A stretch of DNA of 64,000 nucleotides, taken from Candidatus Endomicrobiellum porotermitis (lineage in GTDB: Bacteria; Elusimicrobiota; Endomicrobiia; Endomicrobiales; Endomicrobiaceae). The stretch covers positions 1 to 64,000 of the forward strand of contig JAITQE010000016.1 in NCBI GenBank assembly GCA_031289055.1, given 5' to 3'. Both the position numbers and the translations under genes were made by a program. This document shows positions 37,292-46,333 of this stretch, one piece after another; within the stretch, counting starts at the first letter, position 1; each line of letters opens with the position of its first letter. The notes under the pieces are model-generated. The model saw only the letters and a program-made list of their open reading frames with translations, did not search any database and was not told where the DNA came from.

Positions 37292-40246
37292 ATGTTTTTC
37301 TATGCCGATCTGCACATACATTCAAAATATTCCCGAGCAACCAGCAAGAGCTGTAATATAGAAGAACTTGCCGTATGGGCGCAAAAGAAAGGCTTAAGCG
37401 TCATATCAACAGGCGATTTTACCCATCCTGCATGGTTTAACGAAATAAAGGAAAAGCTTATTCCCGCCGAACTCGGCGTTTTCAAACTAAAAGACGATAT
37501 TGATAGACGCATTTTCAAAAATAACTATCTATTAAGATTTCTGCTGTCAGTTGAGATATCAACTATATACAAAAAGGGCGAAAAAACAAGAAAAGTTCAT
37601 CATATTGTATTTGTTCCTGATTTTAAAAGCGTTGAAAATTTTAGACAAAAACTTTCTACTGTCGGAAACATAGTTTCTGACGGTCGCCCCATATTAGGCT
37701 TGGATTCAAGAGATCTGCTTGAAATTGTTTTAGAATCGGGAGAAGGTTCATATATAGTTCCAGCGCATATTTGGACGCCGTGGTTTTCAGCGTTAGGCTC
37801 AAGGTCGGGCTTTGATTCTATAAAAGATTGCTATGCAGATCTTGCGGACCATATTTTCGCAGTAGAAACTGGACTGTCCTCCGATCCAGAAATGAATTGG
37901 CGAGTTTCCAGTCTTGACAAATACAGACTAATATCTAATTCTGACGCGCATTCCCCTTCCAAGCTCGCCCGCGAAGCTACAGTTTTTGATACAGACCCCG
38001 ACTATTTCTCTATCAGAAAAGCGCTAAAAACCGGAGAAGGCTATGTCGGCACAATAGAATTTTTCCCTGAGGAAGGGAAATACTATGAAGACGGGCATAG
38101 AAAATGCAACGTTTGCCTAAGCCCCCAAGAAACAATAAAATTTAAAGGAATATGTCCAGTCTGCAATAAACCTCTGACAATAGGAGTTATGCATAGGGTT
38201 AACGAGCTAGCTGATCGTAAAGGTAAAGACTTTACAATTCCACAAACAGCAGGAAAAGTATTTAGTCTTGTGCCTTTACAGGAAATTCTTGCTGAAATTA
38301 TGCAAGTTGGAGGTTCCAGTAAGTCGGTAAATATTACATATGAAAAGTTAATACAAAAATTAGGTCCCGAGTTGGCTATTTTAAGAGATATGCCTATAGA
38401 TGAAATATCAAAAGCATATTCTTCGCTCCTTGGAGAAGCAATTTTGCGATTAAGGGGCGGCAAAGTTATAAAACAAGCGGGGTACGACGGCGAATACGGC
38501 GTTATAAAACTGTTTGAACAAGAAGAGCTTGTAAAAAGTAATTTTACAAACTTAACGTTTGATATGGAAATACCTATTAAACCTAAACTCAAAAAAAGAG
38601 AAAAAAAATCTGTCAGCTTACCTAAAAAAGAAATAGAAATGTCAGAATTGAATTATCAAAGTCGCAATTATGATACGCCTGCTGTGGAAAACAAGGGAGT
38701 ACTCTCAGTCCTTGACGAGTATCAATTAAGCGCAGTAAAAAACGCGAACAAGCAGCTTTTAATAATTGCAGGTCCCGGATCAGGCAAGACTACGGTATTG
38801 ACAAAACGCATAGCTTATATGGTTTTAGAAAACAATATTTCTCCTGAAAACTGCCTTGCCATAACATTTACGCGCAGAGCGACTCATGAAATGAACGACA
38901 GATTGAATCTTTTGTTCCCTGAAAATTACGGCGATATAAACATTCATACTTTCCATTCTTTATGTTTTTCCATTTTAAAAGAAAATTCTGACAAAGCGGG
39001 ACTAAGCTCTAATTTTCAAGTGGCAGATAAGCGTGAAATTAATTTATCTATGCGACAACCTCAACCAGATAATATGCTGGATTTTGATGATTTGATAATA
39101 TTTACAGTAAAACTTCTTAACGATAACCCTGATATTGCCAAGTTGTATCGGAGTAGGTTTAAATATATTTCAGTTGACGAATACCAAGATATTGACGCAA
39201 TGCAGTATGAGTTAATTAGATTATTAGCGCTTTCAGACGGAAACTTATGCGTAATAGGAGATCCTAATCAGGCGATTTACGGATTTAGAGGAGGGGATTC
39301 AAAATTTTTCAACAGTTTTAGTTTAGATTATCCTTACTGTCAAGTAATTAATTTAAAGAATAACTATCGTTCTACTGGAACTATTGTTAATGCTTCAAAT
39401 CAAATTATTAGTTCATCGCACATGACGGCGAAATATGATAAACCTCATGAAAAAATTACCATACATACGGCCCCTACTGACAAATCAGAAGCCGAATTTG
39501 TTGTCAGCGCTATTGAAAGTCTGATTGGCGGACATAGCTTCTTTTCTATAGACACTAATAGGTCTTTTGGAGAGGAAACTAATCTTTCGTTTTCGGACTT
39601 TGCTGTTTTATACCGTACATCCTCGCAGCTGGATCCCATAGTTGAGGCATTGCAAAGATCAGGCATGCCTTTTGTAAAATTATCCAACGATTTGTTGCGC
39701 GACAAAAAACAAGTTGTAAAGCTGTTGAGCCAATTAACAGACGATGAACCGGTTATAGAGCAGCTTAACAAGCTTTCTGAGGAATTCAATGAAAAAATTG
39801 ACGGCCATATCCTGCGATACTTTGTCAAACTAGCGCAAACTTATATAACAAAAAATGAATTTATTCATGAAGCGTCTCTTTTATCTGAAATAGACACCTT
39901 TGATAAAAGAGCTGATAGAATTTCGTTATTGACATTGCATTCTTCAAAGGGATTGGAATTTAAATGCGTTTTTATAGTTGGCATTGAACGCGACATAATT
40001 CCTTTTTACCGCGCTCAAAAAGCTTGTGAAGTTGAAGAAGAAAGACGCTTATTATACGTTGGCATGACAAGAGCCGAACAAAGGCTATTCCTAACTCGTT
40101 GCGTCAAAAGAAAATGGCTAGGAACTTATAAAAACATGGCTCCTTCTCCATTCTTAGAAAAAATTGAAAGCGGGCTGCTAAGGTTTAGTAAACTTGAAAA
40201 AACATTTCAAGCAAAAAAACAATATAGCCAGCTTGATTTATTTTAA
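37292..40246 (+). CDS. Endonuclease Q-like PHP domain fused to UvrD/PcrA-type helicase
   Basis: One intact 984-residue chain joins two repair modules. Residues 1-300 are a PHP nuclease of the endonuclease Q type: H8-x-H10 in ADLHIHSKYS, STGDFTHPAWF, VPAHIWTPWFS, SNSDAHSPSKLAREATVF, and a four-cysteine zinc knuckle C272/C275/C288/C291 (CNVCLSPQE ... CPVC) followed by the HRVNELADRKG family segment. Residues 480-970 are a superfamily 1A helicase: Walker A GPGSGKTT (494-501), VDEYQD (628-633), GDPNQAIYGFRG, NLKNNYRS, TLHSSKGLEFKCVFI and RRLLYVGMTRAEQ. Known EndoQ enzymes nick DNA 5' of deaminated bases; UvrD unwinds from nicks. The fusion suggests nick-and-unwind repair in one protein; that is inference. 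It has its own promoter and ribosome site. Confidence 0.88.
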   Translation: MFFYADLHIHSKYSRATSKSCNIEELAVWAQKKGLSVISTGDFTHPAWFNEIKEKLIPAELGVFKLKDDIDRRIFKNNYLLRFLLSVEISTIYKKGEKTRKVHHIVFVPDFKSVENFRQKLSTVGNIVSDGRPILGLDSRDLLEIVLESGEGSYIVPAHIWTPWFSALGSRSGFDSIKDCYADLADHIFAVETGLSSDPEMNWRVSSLDKYRLISNSDAHSPSKLAREATVFDTDPDYFSIRKALKTGEGYVGTIEFFPEEGKYYEDGHRKCNVCLSPQETIKFKGICPVCNKPLTIGVMHRVNELADRKGKDFTIPQTAGKVFSLVPLQEILAEIMQVGGSSKSVNITYEKLIQKLGPELAILRDMPIDEISKAYSSLLGEAILRLRGGKVIKQAGYDGEYGVIKLFEQEELVKSNFTNLTFDMEIPIKPKLKKREKKSVSLPKKEIEMSELNYQSRNYDTPAVENKGVLSVLDEYQLSAVKNANKQLLIIAGPGSGKTTVLTKRIAYMVLENNISPENCLAITFTRRATHEMNDRLNLLFPENYGDINIHTFHSLCFSILKENSDKAGLSSNFQVADKREINLSMRQPQPDNMLDFDDLIIFTVKLLNDNPDIAKLYRSRFKYISVDEYQDIDAMQYELIRLLALSDGNLCVIGDPNQAIYGFRGGDSKFFNSFSLDYPYCQVINLKNNYRSTGTIVNASNQIISSSHMTAKYDKPHEKITIHTAPTDKSEAEFVVSAIESLIGGHSFFSIDTNRSFGEETNLSFSDFAVLYRTSSQLDPIVEALQRSGMPFVKLSNDLLRDKKQVVKLLSQLTDDEPVIEQLNKLSEEFNEKIDGHILRYFVKLAQTYITKNEFIHEASLLSEIDTFDKRADRISLLTLHSSKGLEFKCVFIVGIERDIIPFYRAQKACEVEEERRLLYVGMTRAEQRLFLTRCVKRKWLGTYKNMAPSPFLEKIESGLLRFSKLEKTFQAKKQYSQLDLF

Positions 40247-41325
40247 GGTTAAAAATTCATTTGTACGCATAATCCCGCTCATATCGCTTAACGCTTCTTT
40301 TTTCTCATTTGGGACAAAATATTTTAAAATTCTCATCGCTATGCCCAAATCTGAATGTTTCGGAACTTTGGTTGACAACCTTTCTATTGTCTTTACCATC
40401 CCTTTTTGATTTGAACTTAATCTCTCTAACTCTGATTTCCCAAAAATTGATACTTCTAAACGCTCCGACCGCTCGCAATCTGTCGTCTCTAAAGACTGTG
40501 GAACCTCTGCCTTTGTTACGCCTATCCCATCTTCAAATGCCGACGCGCTTACCTCGCTCGCTAAATTCGCGCTCCCTCTCAAATCGGAACCTGTTTTACC
40601 GTCAACGACTGATCTTACTGTCTGCTCTTCTCTTTGCCCTATAGGCTCTTCTTCTTCTTTCGGTAAAAGCGCTATCCAACGCCCTTCGTACTCATATTCT
40701 ATATCGTGATTTGTCGTTGTTAATAAAGAGCCAAACCTCCCTTCTAGACTTCCGTACCTTATCAACATATATGCTTTTTTTCTGCAATCCCCGGTTTCCA
40801 TTATATGCAGTCTGCTATTTTCCCCTAAACTTACGTTACCAGTCGCTATTATCTGGTCGCTTCTTGACCATTTTCCTTCATTTCTGTCGTCAAATATGTC
40901 CATACTCAATGTCCCGTTTTGAGTATAGCTTCTAACCATGCACAATGTCCTCGCTACCATTTACTGTGTTAAATACGCCGTCTTGCCCTACTCTTAAATT
41001 ATCAGTTATTTGTAATGGCGTATTCGCTCCCAAATTAAATACGCTTCTATCGTTTATGCTTAAGTTAGGTATTATTGACTCTTCCCTACAACTTAAGTTA
41101 AATTGCCCATTCCCTTTGATTGTTATAACGGCATTTATGGTGGCGCAACTGCTTTCTGTCGTTATTGCGTCAAACATATTCACAACGCTATTATCCCGAC
41201 TATTAAAATTTATCAAAGCGTTGTCTTTTAAATGTAGCGCGTTTGATCTGCCTCCCGTCGCATTCCCCCCTAAATTCCGTCGTCTTCCCGTCAACCGTTT
41301 CTATGTTTAATACGCCTCCATCCAT
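40238..41325 (-). pseudogene. Autotransporter-like beta-helix protein, frameshifted
   Basis: Three minus-strand frames read as one protein: ATG 41325 starts MDGGVLNIETVDGKTTEFRG, then after a G6 tract the next frame reads GNATGGRSNALHLKDNALIN and repeats such as SIND-RSVFNLGANTPLQ and NLRVGQDGVFN. A second shift near 40945 leads into YTQNGTLSMDIFDD and SDQIIATGNVSLGENSRLHI. This is the pattern of a right-handed beta-helix passenger of autotransporters. No beta-barrel is left; the last part is a charged tail. A one-base loss in the G6 tract would fix the first shift, so slippage is possible there, but the second break makes a pseudogene more likely. The 5' end also seems lost. Confidence 0.65.
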
Positions 41326-41668
41326 ATATATCGCTCCGCCTTTCTTTATACTCCTTTCTTTGGAGATTCAAACGCGAAAGCCGCGCGAAGTTTACGCAAT
41401 CCCAAATATTCTTATTATAACGCGCAAACGACTAAAATCATATCGCTTTATCGCCCAATTTAAAGTTTTTATTATTTCGCAATCGGTAGTTGTATTATTA
41501 ACGACTATTTATTTTTTCCCAGTAGTCGGTAGAACGTAGCGAAGATTTGCGGAGGATATTGACAAAGACTTATTCTCTAAAAGTTCTGAAAAACTTTTTG
41601 CTTTCTTTTGAAAAAATTATTTATGACGCAAGATATTCTTTCTAGCCGCGAACATTGTGACAAACATT
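41326..41668. other. Intergenic stretch without recognisable gene
   Basis: The 340 bases upstream of the autotransporter remnant contain no open frame with family features on either strand. It probably holds further decayed passenger or flanking DNA. Confidence 0.4.
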
Positions 41669-42018
41669 TTATACTCTGTCGCCGTTTATTAAACCAACTA
41701 TCCCATATCCCCTATTCTTCTTTTGCCAATTAAACAACGTTGACCGTTTAACTTCGTATGCTTCTTGCTTAACGTTTAATCCTTCCCTTTGATAAAACAA
41801 CTCTATCTTTTCACGCTCTTGCTCTACTTTATCAAAATTTTCTTTTGCTACCGCTCTTTCAAGTTCTTTTATCTCTCTTTCCTGCGCCATCTTGTAAAAC
41901 TTGTTGCAATACCGCGTTGAACCCTCGCATAATGAAGGAAAGGCGTATAGCGGCTTAAGCCGCTATACGCCTTTCCTTCATTATGCTATTTCAGTCCAAT
42001 ATGTCTTTGAGATTTTAT
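41669..42018 (-). mobile_element. Decayed IS481-like element, copy 1 (N-terminal transposase fragment)
   Basis: A 73-codon minus-strand frame begins MAQEREIKELERAVAKE and contains the helix-turn-helix segment ELFYQREGLNVKQEAYEVK with RSTLFNWQKKNRG, as in the N-terminus of IS481-type transposases. The integrase core is missing. From about 41735 to 42018 the DNA repeats the segment at about 46808-47072, including the outer end (CTTTGAGATTTTA). A perfect 60-base palindrome lies in the leader between the element end and the ORF. Confidence 0.65.
41927..41986. repeat. Perfect 60-bp palindrome at the end of the IS copy
   Basis: Bases 41927-41956 are the exact reverse complement of 41957-41986, with no loop (centre CTT/AAG). 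The arms carry the phrase GGCGTATAGCGGC. In the second element copy the same place has only an imperfect version. As RNA it would form a 30-base-pair hairpin just upstream of the transposase start. Confidence 0.9.
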
Positions 42019-42064
42019 ATCGTTATAAAAAAACCTAAATTAAACTTATATTTTTTTATTTTTT

Positions 42065-42390
42065 AGAACGTAACTTATAACATTTTTTTTAAGACTTTGA
42101 TAATATAGTTTTAGTCCTCTTTCATATTCATATTTCCACTCATTACAACCTAGTATTGTTTTATAAAATTAAGAATATTTTCGTAAGTTCTCAATGATAA
42201 TTTATGTATCTTTTCTTTATTCACATAACAAAAAAATACAAACCAAATTACACTCATTCGTAATTGCTACTGTTAAATTTAAGCTATCAAAACAATATTT
42301 ATTTTTTTCAAAATTAATGATTACTTCATTTCTTTCATCTCGGTTATAATTTACAAAAAAACCTAAAATGTCAAAATTTTGTAAGGGTTC
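42065..42390 (-). pseudogene. Remnant of a radical SAM (SPASM-type) enzyme N-terminus
   Basis: Reading the minus strand across one or two small indels gives EPLQNFDILGFFVNYNRDE, then DSLNLTVAITNECNLVC, IFCYVNKEKIHKLSLRTYE and ENILNFIKQY. The CNLVCIFC stretch is a complete CxxxCxxC radical SAM cluster motif preceded by the beta strand LNLTVAITNECN typical of SPASM peptide-modifying enzymes. Internal stops and loss of the rest show it is dead. Its substrate cannot be known; such enzymes often mature peptides or sulfatases. Confidence 0.6.
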
Positions 42391-42521
42391 TTAACATATT
42401 GGACTTTATGGGATCAAGAAGCGACTGTTTTAAGATGAAATCTGTAGGATAGAAAAAATTTAAGCTCTTATGGAACTACTTTATATTTAAGAAGTTCGAT
42501 GTCGTCGGTATTTTTAAGCGT

Positions 42522-42594
42522 CGGGGCGACTGGACTTGAACCAGCGACCTCTCCCACCCCAAGGGAGTGCGCTAGCCAACTGCGCCACGCCCCG
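42522..42594 (-). tRNA. tRNA-Pro (anticodon GGG)
   Basis: The 73-base minus-strand cloverleaf has acceptor CGGGGCG/CGCCCCG, anticodon stem CTCCC/GGGAG around TTGGGGT, and T arm GGTTCAAGTCC. The anticodon GGG reads proline. It resembles the CGG isoacceptor at 25578. Confidence 0.95.
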
Positions 42595-42686
42595 ATCTAA
42601 AACATCAAGCATAATTCCTTTTTGGAAAAGCTCAACTAAAAGAAGGAATGCCGCTAATGGGTTTTCGCTACAACCGCAGTATTATA

Positions 42687-43064
42687 CTACTTTTTTAACA
42701 ATTTTAAAATATATTTCAACTCGCTTTTAATATTTTGTAAAAATTCGCTGTCGGGAACATTCTCTAATTTATTGAATTCTAAATTCTTCTGCGCATCTTT
42801 ATATCTTTTGCGTTTATCGCCTATTAAATATTTCTTTGCGCCCTCTATACTGTACTTTTGATTGTAAAGCAAGTCTTTAATCTTAAAAACCAGTTCAACT
42901 TCTTCCTTGCGATACTTCCTACGTCCCGAAGTTTTTCTAACAGGTCGCAATAAACCGAACTCATTTTCCCAATATCTCAACGTATGCTTGGGAACAAGAG
43001 TTATCTGAGACGCTTCTCCTATAGAAAAATACTCTTTGTCAGGCATAGGCGGAATTTGAGGCAT
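42687..43064 (-). CDS. MerR-family regulator
   Basis: The 125-residue protein has the MerR winged helix at its N-terminus: YFSIGEASQITLVPKHTLRYWENEFG, then RPVRKTSGRRKYRKEEVELV. A short helical C-terminal part without a recognisable sensor follows. It overlaps the upstream IHF/HU-like gene by 26 bases. This HU/IHF-MerR gene pair occurs in several bacterial groups, often after pheT. Regulatory targets are unknown. Confidence 0.9.
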   Translation of the reverse strand: MPQIPPMPDKEYFSIGEASQITLVPKHTLRYWENEFGLLRPVRKTSGRRKYRKEEVELVFKIKDLLYNQKYSIEGAKKYLIGDKRKRYKDAQKNLEFNKLENVPDSEFLQNIKSELKYILKLLKK

Positions 43065-43338
43065 TCACTTCCTCTCTAGTCAAAAAAAAATCTTTTGACG
43101 GCTTAAACCTTATCTTTTTCATCGGAGCAATTACAAGTTTTTCTCCAGTCTTGGGATTTCTGCCGTTTTTTGTTTTTGTTTCAAAGGCATTAAAACTGCC
43201 AAAACCGGTTATTACTACTTTTTCCGAATTTTTTAACGCAACTGCCATCTCTTCAAAAACTTTATTGACAGCTAAATCCGCCTCTTTTTTAGAACTCAAA
43301 ACTTTTGATAACGCTGCGGCTATATCGTTCTTTGTCAT
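43039..43338 (-). CDS. HU/IHF-family DNA-binding protein
   Basis: The 99-residue protein has the HU/IHF fold: KNDIAAALSKVLSSKKEADLA, then EKVVITGFGSFNAFETKTK and the arm GRNPKTGEKLVIAPMKKIRF. It is a second, distinct member besides the HU gene at 33200 and resembles IHF-alpha in placement next to a MerR gene. It bends DNA. It is followed by the overlapping merR-like gene. Confidence 0.93.
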   Translation of the reverse strand: MTKNDIAAALSKVLSSKKEADLAVNKVFEEMAVALKNSEKVVITGFGSFNAFETKTKNGRNPKTGEKLVIAPMKKIRFKPSKDFFLTREEVNASNSAYA

Positions 43339-43349
43339 TTTTTACCGCC

Positions 43350-44342
43350 CTATTCCTGTTTAGCGTCCCTTTTCATCAGATCGTTTACCGCGTCAACAGG
43401 TTTTTTATTTTCAAACAAAACGTAGTAAACCTCGTTTATTATTGGAAGTTCTATATTAAGTTTTTTGCCCAACTCGTAAGCGCTAACTGCATTTTTTACG
43501 CCTTCGGCTATCATGCCGAGTCTATTTTGCGCTTCTCCCCACGATATGCCTTCGCCGACAGCTTGCCCGACAGCTCTGTTTCTTGAATGTTTAGAAAAAC
43601 AAGTAACCATTAAATCGCCAAGACCAGACAAACCGTAAAAAGTTTGCTCTTTTCCGCCTAAAACAACGCCTATTTTTACAAGTTCTCTCAAACCCCTTGA
43701 AACTATGGCGGCTTTAGTGTTGTCGCCGTATTTTAAACCGTCCACTATCCCAGAAGCCACGGCAAAAACATTTTTTAACGCCGCGCCTATCTCCACGCCG
43801 ACAATATCGTCTTGAGTATAAACTCTGAAATAATCGTTCACAAAAAGATTTCTACATTTTTCAGCAGTTTCAAGACTTACAGAAGCCGACGTAACGACAG
43901 TTGGAATTTTCCTGCAGACTTCTTCGGCATGACTAGGACCTGAAAGAACGGCTATGTCGTTATAAACCCCGTTAAAAACATCTTCTATCGCTTCAGACAT
44001 TCTTAAAAGAGTTTCGTTCTCAACGCCTTTCGTAGCGCTCATTATAAGTTTGCCTTTCAACGATATGCCGTTGCCTTTTAACAAAACGCATGTAGACCTC
44101 ATATGTTGCGACGGAACGGCAAACAAAACAGCTTCCGCAGCCTCAACGCTTTCCAAAATGTTAGTTACGGCTATTCCTTTTGGCAATTCAACGCCATCTT
44201 CAAACGGTTTTATTTTTCTGTTATTTAAATCTTCCGCCCTTTTTGCATCAAACTCCCAAATAGTTACCTTATGTCCGTTGTCAGCCAAAAGAACGGCTAA
44301 AGTCGCCCCCCACGAGCCAGCGCCCAAAACAGTTATTTTCAT
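43350..44342 (-). CDS. gpsA: Glycerol-3-phosphate dehydrogenase [NAD(P)+] GpsA
   Basis: GpsA makes sn-glycerol 3-phosphate from DHAP for phospholipids. The 330-residue protein has the Rossmann start ITVLGAGSWGATLAVLLADN, FAVPSQHMR, the catalytic-lysine region in EIGAALKNVFAVASG, and GLSGLGDLMVTCFS. The start codon follows the plsY stop directly, so the two steps of phosphatidic-acid synthesis are encoded together. Confidence 0.96.
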   Translation of the reverse strand: MKITVLGAGSWGATLAVLLADNGHKVTIWEFDAKRAEDLNNRKIKPFEDGVELPKGIAVTNILESVEAAEAVLFAVPSQHMRSTCVLLKGNGISLKGKLIMSATKGVENETLLRMSEAIEDVFNGVYNDIAVLSGPSHAEEVCRKIPTVVTSASVSLETAEKCRNLFVNDYFRVYTQDDIVGVEIGAALKNVFAVASGIVDGLKYGDNTKAAIVSRGLRELVKIGVVLGGKEQTFYGLSGLGDLMVTCFSKHSRNRAVGQAVGEGISWGEAQNRLGMIAEGVKNAVSAYELGKKLNIELPIINEVYYVLFENKKPVDAVNDLMKRDAKQE

Positions 44343-44942
44343 TTATTTCCTCTTAAATATTTTAAATCTATTCTCCGCGCCATTTTTTAATCTCTTAATG
44401 TTTGCTCTGTGTTTATAAATAATAAGCAATGAAGCCGCGAAAGAAAAAAGAATAGGCTCCATTGCGTATCCTGAAAAATACGCAGCCAAAGGAAGACTTA
44501 CCGCCGCGACAATTGAACCCAAAGCCACATATCCCCAAAGCAAAAAGACTAATCCAAAAATAACAAAAGCAATTAAGCAAGGCAACGGCATTAAAGCCAA
44601 AAATACTCCAAATCCCGTAGCTATGCCTTTTCCGCCTTTAAAATTTAAAAACACAGTAAACATATGCCCGACTATAGCGACTGCCGCTACAGCGACGGAA
44701 TATGAAAAAGAATCATCTATAAATATTGCAAAATAAACAGGAACAAAACCTTTTAAAGTATCCAAAACGAATACCGCAAGACCCGCGCCCGCTCCAATAG
44801 ATCTAAAAATGTTTGTAGTTCCCGGATTTCCAGAACCTACTTTACGTATGTCAACTTTTTTTACGGCTTTGGCTATTATATAAGCAAATGGGAGCGAACC
44901 GCATAAATAAGCAAAAATTAAATATAGAAATTTTATTAACAT
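44343..44942 (-). CDS. plsY: Acyl-phosphate glycerol-3-phosphate acyltransferase PlsY
   Basis: PlsY transfers an acyl group from acyl-phosphate to glycerol 3-phosphate in the inner membrane. The 199-residue protein has about five to seven helices and the three family motifs: CGSLPFAYIIAK near the start, GSGNPGTTNIFRSIG, and the FNFKGGKGIATGFG segment. It lies between der and gpsA with no gap on either side. Confidence 0.95.
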   Translation of the reverse strand: MLIKFLYLIFAYLCGSLPFAYIIAKAVKKVDIRKVGSGNPGTTNIFRSIGAGAGLAVFVLDTLKGFVPVYFAIFIDDSFSYSVAVAAVAIVGHMFTVFLNFKGGKGIATGFGVFLALMPLPCLIAFVIFGLVFLLWGYVALGSIVAAVSLPLAAYFSGYAMEPILFSFAASLLIIYKHRANIKRLKNGAENRFKIFKRK

Positions 44943-44943
44943 T

Positions 44944-46266
44944 TTATTGTTCCATTTTTTTTCTGTAGTATTTTCTAAAATTTAACGCTATAGGCGTACC
45001 GCGAAAACCAAATCTATCTCTTAAACAATTTTCAAGAAATCTCTCGTAGGAAAAATGGACAAGTTCCATGTCGTTAACAGAAAAGATAAACGCGGGAGGT
45101 CTTGCCGCAACTTGAGCGTATTCTTTTAACTTCAAAGTTTTGCCTTTGCTGGTATAGGGCTTTCTTGCTAAAGCGTCCCTTATAACTTCATTAAGTTCTT
45201 CTTGAGTCAACTGTTTTGAATATTGTTGAAAAACTATTTCAGCTTCTTGAAAAACCCTTTCAAGCCTTTGCCCCGTCTTTGCAGATATAAAAATAATATC
45301 CGCCCAACTCATAAATTTTATCCTCTCTCTGAGCTGCTCTTCAAAATATTTTGCAGCTTCTTCTTTTTCTTCTATCAAATCCCACTTGTTTATAGCTACT
45401 ATAACAGGTTTATTCTTTTCCATTAAAAGTCTTGCTATTTTCACTTCTGTTTCGCCAATGCCCTGCGATGCGTCGGCAACCAAAACGGCGATATCAGCAT
45501 CTTCAATGGCATAATCCGTGCTTAGAGTGGAAAGATATTCCATATCATCTTTTGTTTTGCTGCCTCTATGTAAGCCCGCTGTGTCTATAACGATATATTC
45601 TTTGTCTTTTACGCGGACATGCGCCGTAAGAGAATCTCTTGTGGCGCCTGGCACATCGTGGACTATGCTTCTTTCTTCCTTTGTAGCAGAATTGATAAAA
45701 GACGACTTCCCTACGTTAGGCTTACCGACAAAAATAATCTTTAAAAGCTCTTGAGTTTTTTTTGTTCTCCTGTCGTACTTTATATTATCCCAAATTTTAT
45801 CAAGCAAATCGTGTATGCTTCTGCCGTGGTTTGCGGACACAAAAACTACGTCATCAAAACCAAGCTCGTAAAATTCATATCCTTTAACTTCTTCAGCTTG
45901 CGCGTCTATTTTATTTACTACAAGAATTGTTTTCTTTTCGCTAAGCCTTATTTGTCGCGCAATTTGAGTATCCGTAGGGTGAATGCCAGTTTTCCCGTCA
46001 ACTACAAACAAAATTATATTAGACTGCTCAACCGCTATATCTAACTGGCGAGACATATCCGCAGAAAACACAGAAACGTCTTTACTCCAACCTGCAGTAT
46101 CAGTAACGATAAATTTCTTATCTTTCCACGAAACTTCATAGTCGTTTCTGTCTCTAGTTGTTCCGGGAGTCTTGTGTATAATAGCCTTTTTTCTGCCTAT
46201 GAGTCTGTTAAAAAGAGTAGATTTGCCTACATTTGGTCTGCCTACTATAGCAACTTTTGTTAACAT
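44944..46266 (-). CDS. der: Ribosome-assembly GTPase Der (EngA)
   Basis: Der is a double GTPase for 50S maturation. Two G domains are visible: the first with VAIVGRPNVGKSTLFNRL, DTAGW and NKID; the second with IFVGKPNVGKSSFINS, DTAGLHRGS and NKWD. A KH-like C-terminal domain follows. I use the ATG at 46266 (440 residues) rather than one four codons upstream, because MLTKVAIVGRPNVG matches the usual start. It heads the der-plsY-gpsA run. Confidence 0.95.
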   Translation of the reverse strand: MLTKVAIVGRPNVGKSTLFNRLIGRKKAIIHKTPGTTRDRNDYEVSWKDKKFIVTDTAGWSKDVSVFSADMSRQLDIAVEQSNIILFVVDGKTGIHPTDTQIARQIRLSEKKTILVVNKIDAQAEEVKGYEFYELGFDDVVFVSANHGRSIHDLLDKIWDNIKYDRRTKKTQELLKIIFVGKPNVGKSSFINSATKEERSIVHDVPGATRDSLTAHVRVKDKEYIVIDTAGLHRGSKTKDDMEYLSTLSTDYAIEDADIAVLVADASQGIGETEVKIARLLMEKNKPVIVAINKWDLIEEKEEAAKYFEEQLRERIKFMSWADIIFISAKTGQRLERVFQEAEIVFQQYSKQLTQEELNEVIRDALARKPYTSKGKTLKLKEYAQVAARPPAFIFSVNDMELVHFSYERFLENCLRDRFGFRGTPIALNFRKYYRKKMEQ

Positions 46267-46333
46267 CAAAAACCCCATAAATTTTTTATCTTAAAACCGC
46301 CAATATTTTACCATATCGGCAATAAAAAAAACT

